Shown here: positions 1-5,492 of the stretch, piece by piece
Numbering within the stretch: position 1 is the first letter of the stretch
Layout of the letters: each line of letters begins with the position of its first letter
Assembly: GCA_017632555.1 (NCBI GenBank)
Contig: JAGBRF010000073.1
Span: forward strand, 1 to 6,419
DNA: 6,419 bases
DNA from: Alphaproteobacteria bacterium
GTDB lineage: Bacteria > Pseudomonadota > Alphaproteobacteria > RF32 > UBA3637
Reading direction: 5' to 3'
The notes under the pieces: model-generated
What the model was told of the DNA's origin: nothing
Seen by the model: the letters and a program-made list of their open reading frames with translations, nothing else
The model's database searches: none
Position numbers and translations under genes: made by a program

Positions 1-1
1 C

Positions 2-43
2 AAAAATGATTTAAAGAAGTTGGATATTGACTTTTATGAATAA
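2..43 (+). CDS. C-terminal tail of a gene entering from the left edge (partial)
   Basis: Thirteen codons followed by TAA in the only plus-strand frame open at the left edge. The peptide is charged (KNDLKKLDIDFYE). It is too short to identify and the open length alone is weak evidence. The frame is identical to that of the 44-289 stretch, so the two may once have been a single gene. Confidence 0.3.
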   Translation, partial: KNDLKKLDIDFYE

Positions 44-85
44 AATCCGATAGAAAGTCGGGCAAAGCGTTCTGCTGAAAAGTCA

Positions 86-289
86 TTGAAAAAATCAGAG
101 CTTTTTGTTGGAACGGAAGTCAAACCGGGTAATGTGACGGAAGAAAAGGTTATTGTTGTTCCGGCAAAAGAGGGGGAAAACGGACCGGTTATTGTAATTC
201 CGACAAATACAGGGGTTACTAAAGGCACAGTAATAGATGCGACTACTTTGAAAAAAGCGACCATAATTAAAGGAAATGGTGGAAAATAA
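86..289 (+). CDS. Unrecognised C-terminal reading frame, probably detached from an upstream gene by an in-frame stop
   Basis: I do not recognise this product. The frame is open from 44 to the TAA at 287-289. The only usual start codon near its beginning is TTG at 86, which has no Shine-Dalgarno in front of it. The same frame is also open from the window edge (base 2) to a TAA at 41-43 and encodes a short tail ending in DIDFYE; the other two plus-strand frames close within the first 14 bases. The peptide begins with a Lys/Ser-rich stretch and then has two similar hydrophobic segments, VIVVPAKEGENG and VIVIPTNTGVTKG, which look like genuine protein. A terminator follows 17 nt after the stop. 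It may be the last third of a protein broken by a nonsense mutation or a sequencing error, or a short gene with a weak TTG start. The upstream gene lies outside the window, so this cannot be settled here. Confidence 0.4.
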   Translation: MKKSELFVGTEVKPGNVTEEKVIVVPAKEGENGPVIVIPTNTGVTKGTVIDATTLKKATIIKGNGGK

Positions 290-305
290 TCCATTGTTTA
301 TTTCA

Positions 306-336
306 AAAGCCGGAAGAAGCAACTTCCGGCTTTTTT
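306..336 (+). terminator. Rho-independent terminator after the left-edge frame
   Basis: An 11-bp perfect stem (306-316 with 323-333, core GCCGGAAG/CTTCCGGC) closes a 6-nt loop AAGCAA and runs into six T at 331-336. It ends 24 nt before the next promoter, so it insulates the exported-protein gene from upstream transcription. Confidence 0.85.
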
Positions 337-360
337 ATTGTTCGAATTTTCCGTTAAAAT

Positions 361-389
361 TTGACATTGAAGTGTTTTTATGTTATAAT
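361..389 (+). promoter_or_regulatory. Perfect-consensus sigma-70 promoter with extended -10
   Basis: TTGACA at 361-366 and TATAAT at 384-389 are separated by exactly 17 bp, and a TG at 381-382 gives the extended -10 (TGnTATAAT). Transcription should begin near 396, giving a leader of about 30 nt before the ATG at 428. Every core position matches the housekeeping consensus, so strong expression is expected. Confidence 0.85.
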
Positions 390-427
390 AAAAGGAGTTG
401 TTGGTAAAACAGCAAGGGGAGGTAAAA

Positions 428-1963
428 ATGGAGAATAGATTTAGGAGATTAGCCCTTTCTTTAGGTGCCGCCATTGGTACTCTTACCGGTGTAGCGTCAG
501 CACAGGAAAGTGATATGCCGAAACCGGAAACGGACGGCCTTAAAATTGAATATTCAGCCGAAGAAGAAGTTAAACCATTCGCAGAACGTGCGGGTGAAAC
601 AGTTCATCAGGGAACGAATTTCCTGTTGGACACAGTTTCATATCTTCCGCTTGAAATCGGCGGTTTGGCCGGAGATGCGGTTGGTGGTTTGTTCAATGTC
701 GGTGGGGAATTGTTTGATTACATCGGATTAGATCCGGTTGGTTCTGTTTTCCATAGCGCCGGCGATGTTGTTAAACAAGCACCGGTCAGTGTGGGAACTG
801 CTGTAACAGGTTTAAAAGACGCAACATCTAAGGTATTGGAAACTGCGACTCAAGCCACTATTGAAGCCGGAACCGGTCATCTGTTGAAGGCAGCCGGAAC
901 CATTTCAGAAGGCGCAGGGGATACAGTTGATGCACTTACGACCAACACTGTAAATGCAGTTGCCGATATGGCTCATGTAGGAGGAAACGGAATTTCCGAG
1001 TTTGGTGAAGCTACGGGTGATGACGTTGTTGCTCCAACTCTTTCCAGCGCTGTGCATGGCGCCGCTAATGTCACTGTTGGTGTTACGGGAAATGCAAGCG
1101 ATATAACCGAAGCTGCTTTATATGCGGCATCAAATGCGGCAAATCGTATGGATGTGGCCGGTTTTAATGCTTTGGAGGGTAATTTTACGCAAGCGGGCAG
1201 AGAAATGGCCGGTGTAACAACGGATGTGACGCAGTTTGCGGGGAATGCGGTTCAACATGTCGGTGATGCTGTTGCCGATGTTATGGAAGACGGATTAAAT
1301 TTCGGAACAGATGCGCTTGTGAATGTATCTAAGCCCGGCGTAAAAGCTTTGGCAGAAGGGGCCGAGATGTTTGCAGAACGTGCGGCTGAAAAAAATGGCG
1401 TCACAAAAAGTGGAGAAGATATTCGTCAATTAAAAGAAATAATAAATGCCGGCCCTGAAATTGTCAGAGATGTTGGTAAAACAATGAACGCCGGTTTGGC
1501 AGACGCTGTTCGTTTAGGGGGTAAAACTACCGATACGATGATTAAAACCACCGGAATGAGTGTTGATGCGGCTGTGCGTGGACAATCCGAAGAAATGGTA
1601 ACGAATGCAATGCCGGGATTGGAAGATACCGGAAATAATATCGGTGCTCATTTGGTCCAGGATACTGTTCAGAATGCTGAAAGTATAGTCAGTCGTGTAA
1701 GTAAAATAAAGAGTGCGGATGAAGCAAAAGATTTGGCAAAACGTATCAGATCGGAAGAAAAAAGAATTGCTTCGCAAGCACAGGATAATTTGCGTGATTT
1801 GGACAGGACATTATACAATTCCAATGAACAGGCAAGGGATGGTGAAGGTGTTACTATTTTGGAATATTTAGTCAAGAATGGTATAAAGGTTGAAGAAACA
1901 AGGACAGGCGATGAAAATAAAATTGCCCAATTGATTAAAGCAGTCACCGATAAGACTAAATAA
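428..1963 (+). CDS. Exported protein with 11-residue amphipathic helical periodicity, function unknown
   Basis: This 511-residue product is not one I recognise. The ATG at 428 is chosen because AGGGGAGG (415-422) lies 5 nt upstream and because a Sec signal peptide then sits exactly at the N terminus: basic N-region (residues 1-7), hydrophobic core 8-23, and an ASA cleavage site before Gln26. The TTG at 398 in the same frame falls at the predicted transcription start and would spoil the signal. The mature protein has no Cys and no Trp and is rich in Ala, Gly, Val, Thr and Asp. From V104 large hydrophobics recur every 11 residues (104, 115, 126, 137, 159, 170, 181, 192, with G148 between). Residues 341-384 form four 11-mers each ending in Lys or Arg. 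The C-terminal part (about 425-470) is charged and helix-prone. The spacing resembles LEA and synuclein-type membrane-associating helices; that comparison is by pattern only. It is a single-gene unit with its own promoter and terminator, probably periplasmic or secreted. Confidence 0.85.
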   Translation: MENRFRRLALSLGAAIGTLTGVASAQESDMPKPETDGLKIEYSAEEEVKPFAERAGETVHQGTNFLLDTVSYLPLEIGGLAGDAVGGLFNVGGELFDYIGLDPVGSVFHSAGDVVKQAPVSVGTAVTGLKDATSKVLETATQATIEAGTGHLLKAAGTISEGAGDTVDALTTNTVNAVADMAHVGGNGISEFGEATGDDVVAPTLSSAVHGAANVTVGVTGNASDITEAALYAASNAANRMDVAGFNALEGNFTQAGREMAGVTTDVTQFAGNAVQHVGDAVADVMEDGLNFGTDALVNVSKPGVKALAEGAEMFAERAAEKNGVTKSGEDIRQLKEIINAGPEIVRDVGKTMNAGLADAVRLGGKTTDTMIKTTGMSVDAAVRGQSEEMVTNAMPGLEDTGNNIGAHLVQDTVQNAESIVSRVSKIKSADEAKDLAKRIRSEEKRIASQAQDNLRDLDRTLYNSNEQARDGEGVTILEYLVKNGIKVEETRTGDENKIAQLIKAVTDKTK

Positions 1964-1967
1964 AAAC

Positions 1968-2001
1968 AAAAAAGTCGGAAGCAATAACTTCCGACTTTTT
2001 T
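1968..2001. terminator. Bidirectional rho-independent terminator between convergent units
   Basis: A 14-bp perfect stem (1968-1981 with 1988-2001: six A, then GTCGGAAG, paired with CTTCCGAC and six T) closes a 6-nt loop CAATAA. A and T tracts on both sides let it end transcription of the exported-protein gene (+) and of rpsU (-), whose stop codon is 14 nt away. Its core CGGAAG...CTTCCG matches that of the 306-336 terminator. Confidence 0.88.
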
Positions 2002-2015
2002 AAAAGGCGTTCAGA

Positions 2016-2222
2016 TTAGTAACCTTCTGCCCATCTGCGTTTACGTTGAATTTTGCGGTTACGACGAATTCCTTCTGCTTTTTCGCGTTTGCGTTTTTCA
2101 GACGGTTTTTCGAATTCGCGACGCATCTTCATTTCACGAAACAAGCCTTCACGTTGCATTTTTTTCTTTAACGCTTTCAATGCTTGTTCGACATTGTTGT
2201 CACGTACGATAACTTGAACTAT
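2016..2222 (-). CDS. rpsU: Small ribosomal subunit protein bS21, apparent AUA start
   Basis: S21 is a basic protein of the 30S subunit located near the anti-Shine-Dalgarno end of 16S rRNA, and acts in initiation. Translation of the minus strand gives 68 residues: VQVIVRDNN near the N terminus, then [19 protein letters not shown], and a Lys/Arg-rich C-terminal half ending WAEGY, the usual alphaproteobacterial S21 layout and length. Homologues begin MVQV; here the codon in the Met position (2222-2220) is ATA. AAGGAGG (2237-2231) lies 8 nt upstream, ideal spacing for that codon. No ATG, GTG or TTG occurs in frame near it; the first in-frame ATG is codon 22 and would remove the conserved N terminus. 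It follows rplI by 35 nt with no terminator, so it is probably the last gene of the rpsF operon. A single-base sequencing error is the main alternative explanation for the start. Confidence 0.92.
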   Translation of the reverse strand: MVQVIVRDNNVEQALKALKKKMQREGLFREMKMRREFEKPSEKRKREKAEGIRRNRKIQRKRRWAEGY

Positions 2223-2245
2223 GGTACTCCCCTCCTTTCGAAGGA
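2223..2245 (-). promoter_or_regulatory. rpsU ribosome binding site within a small hairpin
   Basis: In the minus-strand mRNA, UCCUU (2245-2241), loop CGA (2240-2238) and AAGGA (2237-2233) form a 5-bp hairpin that covers the Shine-Dalgarno AAGGAGG of rpsU. The UCCUU arm resembles the anti-Shine-Dalgarno of 16S rRNA. The element lies between the rplI stop and the AUA start, and could lower or regulate initiation. The pairing is visible; a regulatory role is inferred. Confidence 0.45.
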
Positions 2246-2257
2246 ATTAAATTGTTA

Positions 2258-2815
2258 CTATTCTTCAGTTTTAGCTTCTTCAGCTGCAACCACCACTTCT
2301 TCATTGACGACATCTTCAACCGGTTTTACCAAATCGGAATTATAAGATGCAGCCAATTTGTTTGCTTCTTCACCCGAACGAGCAACCGTAACTTTAATGG
2401 TTTCGGCAACATCCGGATGCAAAACGATGCGAACATCATATACACCAACGTTTTTAATCGGTTGAGGCATATCGATTTGATGACGTTCCAATTTAACGTT
2501 CATGTCACGCAAAGCTTCGAAAATATCACGAGCAGAAACAGAACCGTATAACATTCCGCCTTCTGCAGCTTGACGAACCAAAGACAAAGAAACTGTTTTG
2601 ATTTTTTCGGCGGCTTTAACGGCTTCTTCACGCAACTTCAAGTTACGAGCTTCCAATTCAGCACGTTTGCTTTCGAAATAAGCCATATTTTCCTTTGTGG
2701 AACGTAAAGCTTTCTTTTGTGGTAATAAGTAGTTACGGGCATATCCGTCTTTTACTTTAACTACATCGCCCATTTGACCAAGGCGTTCAATGCGTTCTAA
2801 TAAAATAACTTCCAT
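2258..2815 (-). CDS. rplI: Large ribosomal subunit protein bL9
   Basis: L9 binds domain V of 23S rRNA near the L1 stalk with its N-terminal domain and reaches towards neighbouring ribosomes through a long helix. The 185-residue product starts MEVILLERIERLGQMGD and carries the L9 signature region at residues 13-31 (G-x2-G, VKVKDGYARNYLLP). A charged connecting helix follows at about 40-75, then the C-terminal domain (about 78-150, with GMLYGSVSARDI). An acidic tail rich in Glu and Val makes it longer than the E. coli protein (149 residues); such extensions are common in alphaproteobacteria. The ATG has AAGGAG (2828-2823) 7 nt upstream, and that site overlaps the rpsR stop codon, so translation is probably coupled to rpsR. 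It ends in TAG. Confidence 0.97.
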   Translation of the reverse strand: MEVILLERIERLGQMGDVVKVKDGYARNYLLPQKKALRSTKENMAYFESKRAELEARNLKLREEAVKAAEKIKTVSLSLVRQAAEGGMLYGSVSARDIFEALRDMNVKLERHQIDMPQPIKNVGVYDVRIVLHPDVAETIKVTVARSGEEANKLAASYNSDLVKPVEDVVNEEVVVAAEEAKTEE

Positions 2816-2826
2816 GTTCGATCTCC

Positions 2827-3069
2827 TTAATTTTCAGTACCGCTGACAAAAGGCAATAAAGCCAAGAAACGAGCACGTTTAGTTGCTTTTGCCAATTGGC
2901 GTTGGTGTTTTGCACAAACGCAGGAAATACGGGACGGAACCATTTTGCCACGTTCTGTAATGAAGCGGGACAATAATTTGACGTCTTTGTAATCGATCAC
3001 TTGTGCATCTTTACCGCAGAACGGGCAAGATTTTGCACGGTGAAAAAATGAACCACGAACTTCAGCCAT
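2827..3069 (-). CDS. rpsR: Small ribosomal subunit protein bS18, zinc-binding type
   Basis: S18 forms a heterodimer with S6 on the platform of the 30S subunit. The 80-residue product contains the family core [18 protein letters not shown] (25-42), VPSRIS, and the C-terminal [11 protein letters not shown]. Cys15 and Cys18 (CPFC) together with Cys52 and His55 (CAKH) reproduce the ligand positions of Cys-containing S18 proteins thought to hold zinc; Cys50 is an extra cysteine. Many proteobacterial S18 proteins have lost these residues. The start ATG shares one base with the rpsF stop (TAATG), and a GAGG lies 7 nt upstream inside rpsF, so translation is coupled to S6. This suits a pair made in equal amounts. 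Confidence 0.97.
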   Translation of the reverse strand: MAEVRGSFFHRAKSCPFCGKDAQVIDYKDVKLLSRFITERGKMVPSRISCVCAKHQRQLAKATKRARFLALLPFVSGTEN

Positions 3070-3458
3070 TAGAATGCCTCACTTTCATTTTCCAAACCCA
3101 TGTTGAACAAATCATCTGCATCATCGTTTTTCTTTGCTTTCGGAGCCAACATAACAGATGGACCTTCTTCCAAAGCTTCTACTTTGACGGTTAAATGACG
3201 AATAATGTCTTCATCGATGCGCATCATACGTTCCAATTCTTGAACGGCTGTTGCCGGAGCATCAATGTTTAACAATACATAATAACCTTTACGGTTTTTT
3301 TGAATACGGTATGCTAAATTACGCAAACCCCAATTTTCACGCTTTGTGACTTTTCCGCCTTCTTTTTCAACGATACCGGCAAATTTGTCGGTCAATTCGT
3401 CTACTTGTGAAGGAGTTAAATCTTGACGTGTAACAAATACATGTTCATAAAAAGACAT
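3069..3458 (-). CDS. rpsF: Small ribosomal subunit protein bS6
   Basis: S6 binds S18 and the central domain of 16S rRNA in the 30S platform. The 129-residue product begins [20 protein letters not shown] and has the ferredoxin-like S6 fold in order: EHVFVTR strand, helix through about residue 30, [20 protein letters not shown] (strands 2 and 3), helix with [15 protein letters not shown], and a final VKVEAL strand near residue 95. A charged, low-complexity tail (about 100-129) follows. The start at 3458 has AAAGGAG (3473-3467) 8 nt upstream; an in-frame ATG at 3509 would add 17 residues from within the leader hairpin and is rejected. It is the first gene of the rpsF-rpsR-rplI-rpsU group and has its own promoter and a structured leader of about 115 nt. 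Confidence 0.97.
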   Translation of the reverse strand: MSFYEHVFVTRQDLTPSQVDELTDKFAGIVEKEGGKVTKRENWGLRNLAYRIQKNRKGYYVLLNIDAPATAVQELERMMRIDEDIIRHLTVKVEALEEGPSVMLAPKAKKNDDADDLFNMGLENESEAF

Positions 3459-3484
3459 AAATCTTTCTCCTTTAGGATATCTCG

Positions 3485-3532
3485 GCCACGGTTTCTGGCG
3501 TTTTTGCAAACCACTTGCAAAGGCCCTGTGGC
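3485..3532 (-). promoter_or_regulatory. Candidate S6:S18 autoregulatory leader hairpin of rpsF
   Basis: In the rpsF mRNA leader GCCAC (3532-3528) pairs with GUGGC (3489-3485). Inside it GGC can pair with GCC, and UUUGCAA/UUGCAAA form a 7-bp apical stem with loop GUGGU (3521-3503). The 3' side has an unpaired AGAAACC, giving ACCG at the edge of the basal stem. A hairpin with a CCG bulge in rpsF leaders is known to bind the S6:S18 complex and mimic its rRNA site. The structure and context are seen here; assignment to that element is inferred. It ends 12 nt before the rpsF Shine-Dalgarno. Confidence 0.55.
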
Positions 3533-3579
3533 ATAGTCAACCCGAAATTCGGGCGGACAAGGAGCTATCTGTGCGCGTT

Positions 3580-3607
3580 ATTATAAACGATTTTTTATAA
3601 AAGTCAA
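3580..3607 (-). promoter_or_regulatory. Sigma-70 promoter of the rpsF operon
   Basis: On the minus strand TTGACT (3607-3602) is followed after 16 bp by a perfect TATAAT (3585-3580), then a GC-rich start region (ACGCGC). Transcription should start near 3573, giving a leader of about 115 nt before rpsF. It lies 18 nt beyond the dnaX stop with no convincing terminator between, so the ribosomal genes may also receive read-through from dnaX. Confidence 0.8.
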
Positions 3608-3625
3608 CAGAAAAAAGCAATTTTT

Positions 3626-5323
3626 TTATTCGTTTGTTTCAAAAACGGAGCCGGCGGACATATCTTCATCCAGGTCGGTTGTCTTTTCCAACATTTTGAA
3701 TCCGTCAATTTGGGCATTCGGGAATGTCTTTAAAACGGCGGCGACCAAAGGCGTTTCACTCAATTTTTCTTTGATATGTTCTTTCTTTTGATTGGCTTGT
3801 TCTTTCAAAGAAAGTCCGCCGGCTTGTTCGGACAAAGCCACGTCCCATTCAATGCCTGTTTCTTGTTTCAAAAAATTACGCAACTCTTGGCACAATGTTT
3901 TTGGGGCATCGGCCGGTGCACTGAAATGCAATTTGCCATTAGCAACTTCCAACGGGTGAACATAGGAAGATAAGTTGAACCCCAGAAGCATTTGACCTTT
4001 TTTGCGCGCTAAAGATACAATGTCTTGCAATGTGTTCAAAACGGGTTTGTCACTTTGTATCGGCTGAACCGGTTTTTGTTCGGTCGGAACAATCGGATCA
4101 GGGGAAACATTTTGAACAACTAATTTTTCAGTTTTTTTTTGAGCCATCGGCACCGTTTCAACAGTACCGTTTTTGATTTGTTGAACCAATTCAACCGGAG
4201 AAGGTAATTCGGAAGCATAAACAATACGAACAAGCAACATTTCCAATGCTTTTATGGGACTTTCCGAAAATTTGACTTCCGAAAAACCTTTAAGCAACAT
4301 TTGCCACGTCCGTGACAATGTGCTGATAGATAAATTATCAGCCAGTTTTTTACCTTCTTCTTTTTCCTGTTCGGATAAAATGTCGTCATTCAACACATCG
4401 GGAGTAATTTTGATTTGCGTCAACCAATGTGTTAAATCCATCAAATCCGTTGTTAAAGTTAAAGGATCTGTTCCCAAATCATATTGTTTTTGAACGGCCT
4501 TTAATACGGCGGGCATATTACCCTTCATCAACAATTCGTATAAATTAAACAAAGAACCTTTGTCGGCCAGACCAATCATTTGACGGACTTGTTCTTCCCC
4601 GACATGTCCGTTGCCGTGTGCAATCGCTTGGTCCAACAAAGACAATCCGTCACGGACGGAACCGTCAGCCGCCTTTGCAATCAAAGCCAATGCGGTGTCT
4701 TCAAAAGTTACATTTTCTTTTTGTGCAATTTCTTTGAAATAAGTTGCCAATACGGACGCATCTATGCGTTTCAAATCAAAACGTTGGCAACGTGATAAAA
4801 TCGTTACGGGAACTTTGCGAATTTCGGTTGTCGCAAAAATAAATTTGACGCGTTCGGGCGGTTCTTCCAAAATTTTCAATAAAGCATTAAATGCCGATTT
4901 GGACAACATGTGAACTTCATCGATGATGTATATTTTATAACGCGCAGACAAGGGATTATAACGTGCGCCTTCGATAATTTCGCGAATGTTGTCTACACCG
5001 GTGTTGCTGGCGGCATCCATTTCGATAACGTCAACATGGCAATCGTTGGCAATGTCTTGACAATGTTTACAAACACCGCACGGGTTGGGGGTCATACCGC
5101 CTTTGCCATCCGGTCCGACACAGTTAAATGCACGTGCAATAATACGGGCAGAAGATGTTTTTCCAACGCCACGAATACCGGTTAAAATATAAGCCTGAGC
5201 CAATTTGTTTTGAGCAATGGCATTGGAAATTGTGCGCACCAAAGCGTCTTGCCCGATCAGGTCTTTGAAACCTTGAGGGCGATATTTACGTGCAAGGACT
5301 CGATATTTAGTTTCTTCTGCCAT
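3626..5323 (-). CDS. dnaX: DNA polymerase III clamp-loader subunit tau (gamma/tau)
   Basis: DnaX is the ATPase of the clamp loader, which opens and places the beta clamp on primed DNA; the full-length tau form also links the polymerase cores and the helicase. The 565-residue product has Walker A GIRGVGKT (49-56), the zinc module Cys68, Cys82, Cys85, Cys88, Walker B IYIIDEVHM (131-139), sensor 1 FIFATTE (161-167), the SRC motif with arginine finger R178, and sensor 2 at GSVRDG (R224). The collar domain III ends near 380, followed by a Pro/Gln-rich linker and a C-terminal tau region (about 430-565). It is shorter than E. coli tau (643). The start at 5323 has AGGA 8 nt upstream; a longer in-frame start at 5368 would lie inside the SRP RNA. 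Nine A at codons 395-398 allow slippage to a gamma-like form of about 400 residues. No own promoter is seen; it seems to be transcribed through ffs. Confidence 0.97.
   Translation of the reverse strand: MAEETKYRVLARKYRPQGFKDLIGQDALVRTISNAIAQNKLAQAYILTGIRGVGKTSSARIIARAFNCVGPDGKGGMTPNPCGVCKHCQDIANDCHVDVIEMDAASNTGVDNIREIIEGARYNPLSARYKIYIIDEVHMLSKSAFNALLKILEEPPERVKFIFATTEIRKVPVTILSRCQRFDLKRIDASVLATYFKEIAQKENVTFEDTALALIAKAADGSVRDGLSLLDQAIAHGNGHVGEEQVRQMIGLADKGSLFNLYELLMKGNMPAVLKAVQKQYDLGTDPLTLTTDLMDLTHWLTQIKITPDVLNDDILSEQEKEEGKKLADNLSISTLSRTWQMLLKGFSEVKFSESPIKALEMLLVRIVYASELPSPVELVQQIKNGTVETVPMAQKKTEKLVVQNVSPDPIVPTEQKPVQPIQSDKPVLNTLQDIVSLARKKGQMLLGFNLSSYVHPLEVANGKLHFSAPADAPKTLCQELRNFLKQETGIEWDVALSEQAGGLSLKEQANQKKEHIKEKLSETPLVAAVLKTFPNAQIDGFKMLEKTTDLDEDMSAGSVFETNE
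4132..4140 (-). other. A9 slippery run in dnaX, candidate programmed frameshift or transcriptional slippage site
   Basis: On the coding strand codons 395-398 read CAA AAA AAA ACT, a run of nine A. A -1 ribosomal shift, or a transcript with one extra A, continues AAC TGA and stops one codon later. A transcript lacking one A reads CTG AAA AAT TAG. Both routes give a protein of about 398-400 residues ending just after clamp-loader domain III, the expected position for a gamma form. No upstream SD-like stimulator or strong downstream hairpin is evident, which fits transcriptional slippage, as known for the A9 site of Thermus thermophilus dnaX. Confidence 0.65.
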
Positions 5324-5336
5324 TTTTTTATTCCTG

Positions 5337-5440
5337 TGGTGGAAGAACCAAGAACAACCCAAAAGCAAAAGGCTTAAGCTGCTTTCTTCCGAACCTGACT
5401 TGGTGAACCAACGTTTTGTCCATTCAAAGTTCTTCCGCCA
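5337..5440 (-). ncRNA. ffs: Signal recognition particle 4.5S RNA
   Basis: The RNA scaffold of the bacterial SRP, which binds Ffh and directs membrane proteins to FtsY. The minus strand carries the universal core ACCAAGUCAGG-UUC-GGAA-GAA-AGCAG, with the GGAA tetraloop at 5390-5387 and the asymmetric-loop AGCAG at 5383-5379; this matches the E. coli 4.5S core apart from a few changes. The ends pair: UGGCGGAAGAAC (5440-5429) with GUUCUUCCACCA (5348-5337), 11 of 12 positions. GGACAA and UUGUUC add pairs further in. About 104 nt, the short bacterial type without an Alu domain. The boundaries come from end pairing and may be off by a few bases. It lies directly upstream of dnaX, with no terminator between. 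Confidence 0.93.
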
Positions 5441-5443
5441 AAC

Positions 5444-5471
5444 AGTATGACAAATTTTTCAAAAAATGCAA
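5444..5471 (-). promoter_or_regulatory. Probable promoter of ffs (and dnaX)
   Basis: On the minus strand TTGCAT (5471-5466), a 16-bp AT-rich spacer, and CATACT (5449-5444, four of six matches to TATAAT) place a start about 4-7 nt downstream, at the predicted 5' end of the SRP RNA. No promoter-like pair is visible inside ffs, so dnaX probably uses this one too. Confidence 0.5.
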
Positions 5472-5490
5472 GCAAAAAATAAATTTTGCT
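5471..5490 (-). terminator. Weak AT-rich terminator after the 190-residue gene
   Basis: Read on the minus strand, AGCAAAA and TTTTGCT form a 7-bp stem with a 6-nt loop 2 nt after the stop codon of the 190-residue gene, followed by TGCATTTTTT. The low G+C of the stem makes termination partial at best; its edge abuts the ffs -35 element. Confidence 0.3.
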
Positions 5491-5492
5491 GT

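Noticed and set aside
398..427. TTG start for the exported protein
   Set aside because: It falls at the predicted transcription start and would place ten polar residues ahead of a complete signal peptide whose ATG has a strong Shine-Dalgarno.
2252..2551. 99-codon plus-strand frame opposite rplI
   Set aside because: It is antisense to a clear ribosomal protein gene, Phe/Cys-rich, with no ribosome site or family resemblance.
3459..3509. Longer rpsF start (MQKRQKPWP...)
   Set aside because: It lies in the structured leader, has no ribosome site, and S6 proteins begin at the MxxYEH position found at 3458.
3608..3628. A6-TTGC-T6 as a dnaX terminator
   Set aside because: The stem would be only A-T pairs with a 4-nt loop and overlaps the dnaX stop; too weak to be called.
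5324..5368. Longer dnaX start (MLLGCSWFF...)
   Set aside because: The extra codons are the 3' strand of the SRP RNA; MAEETKYRV at 5323 has a ribosome site and matches the usual DnaX N terminus.
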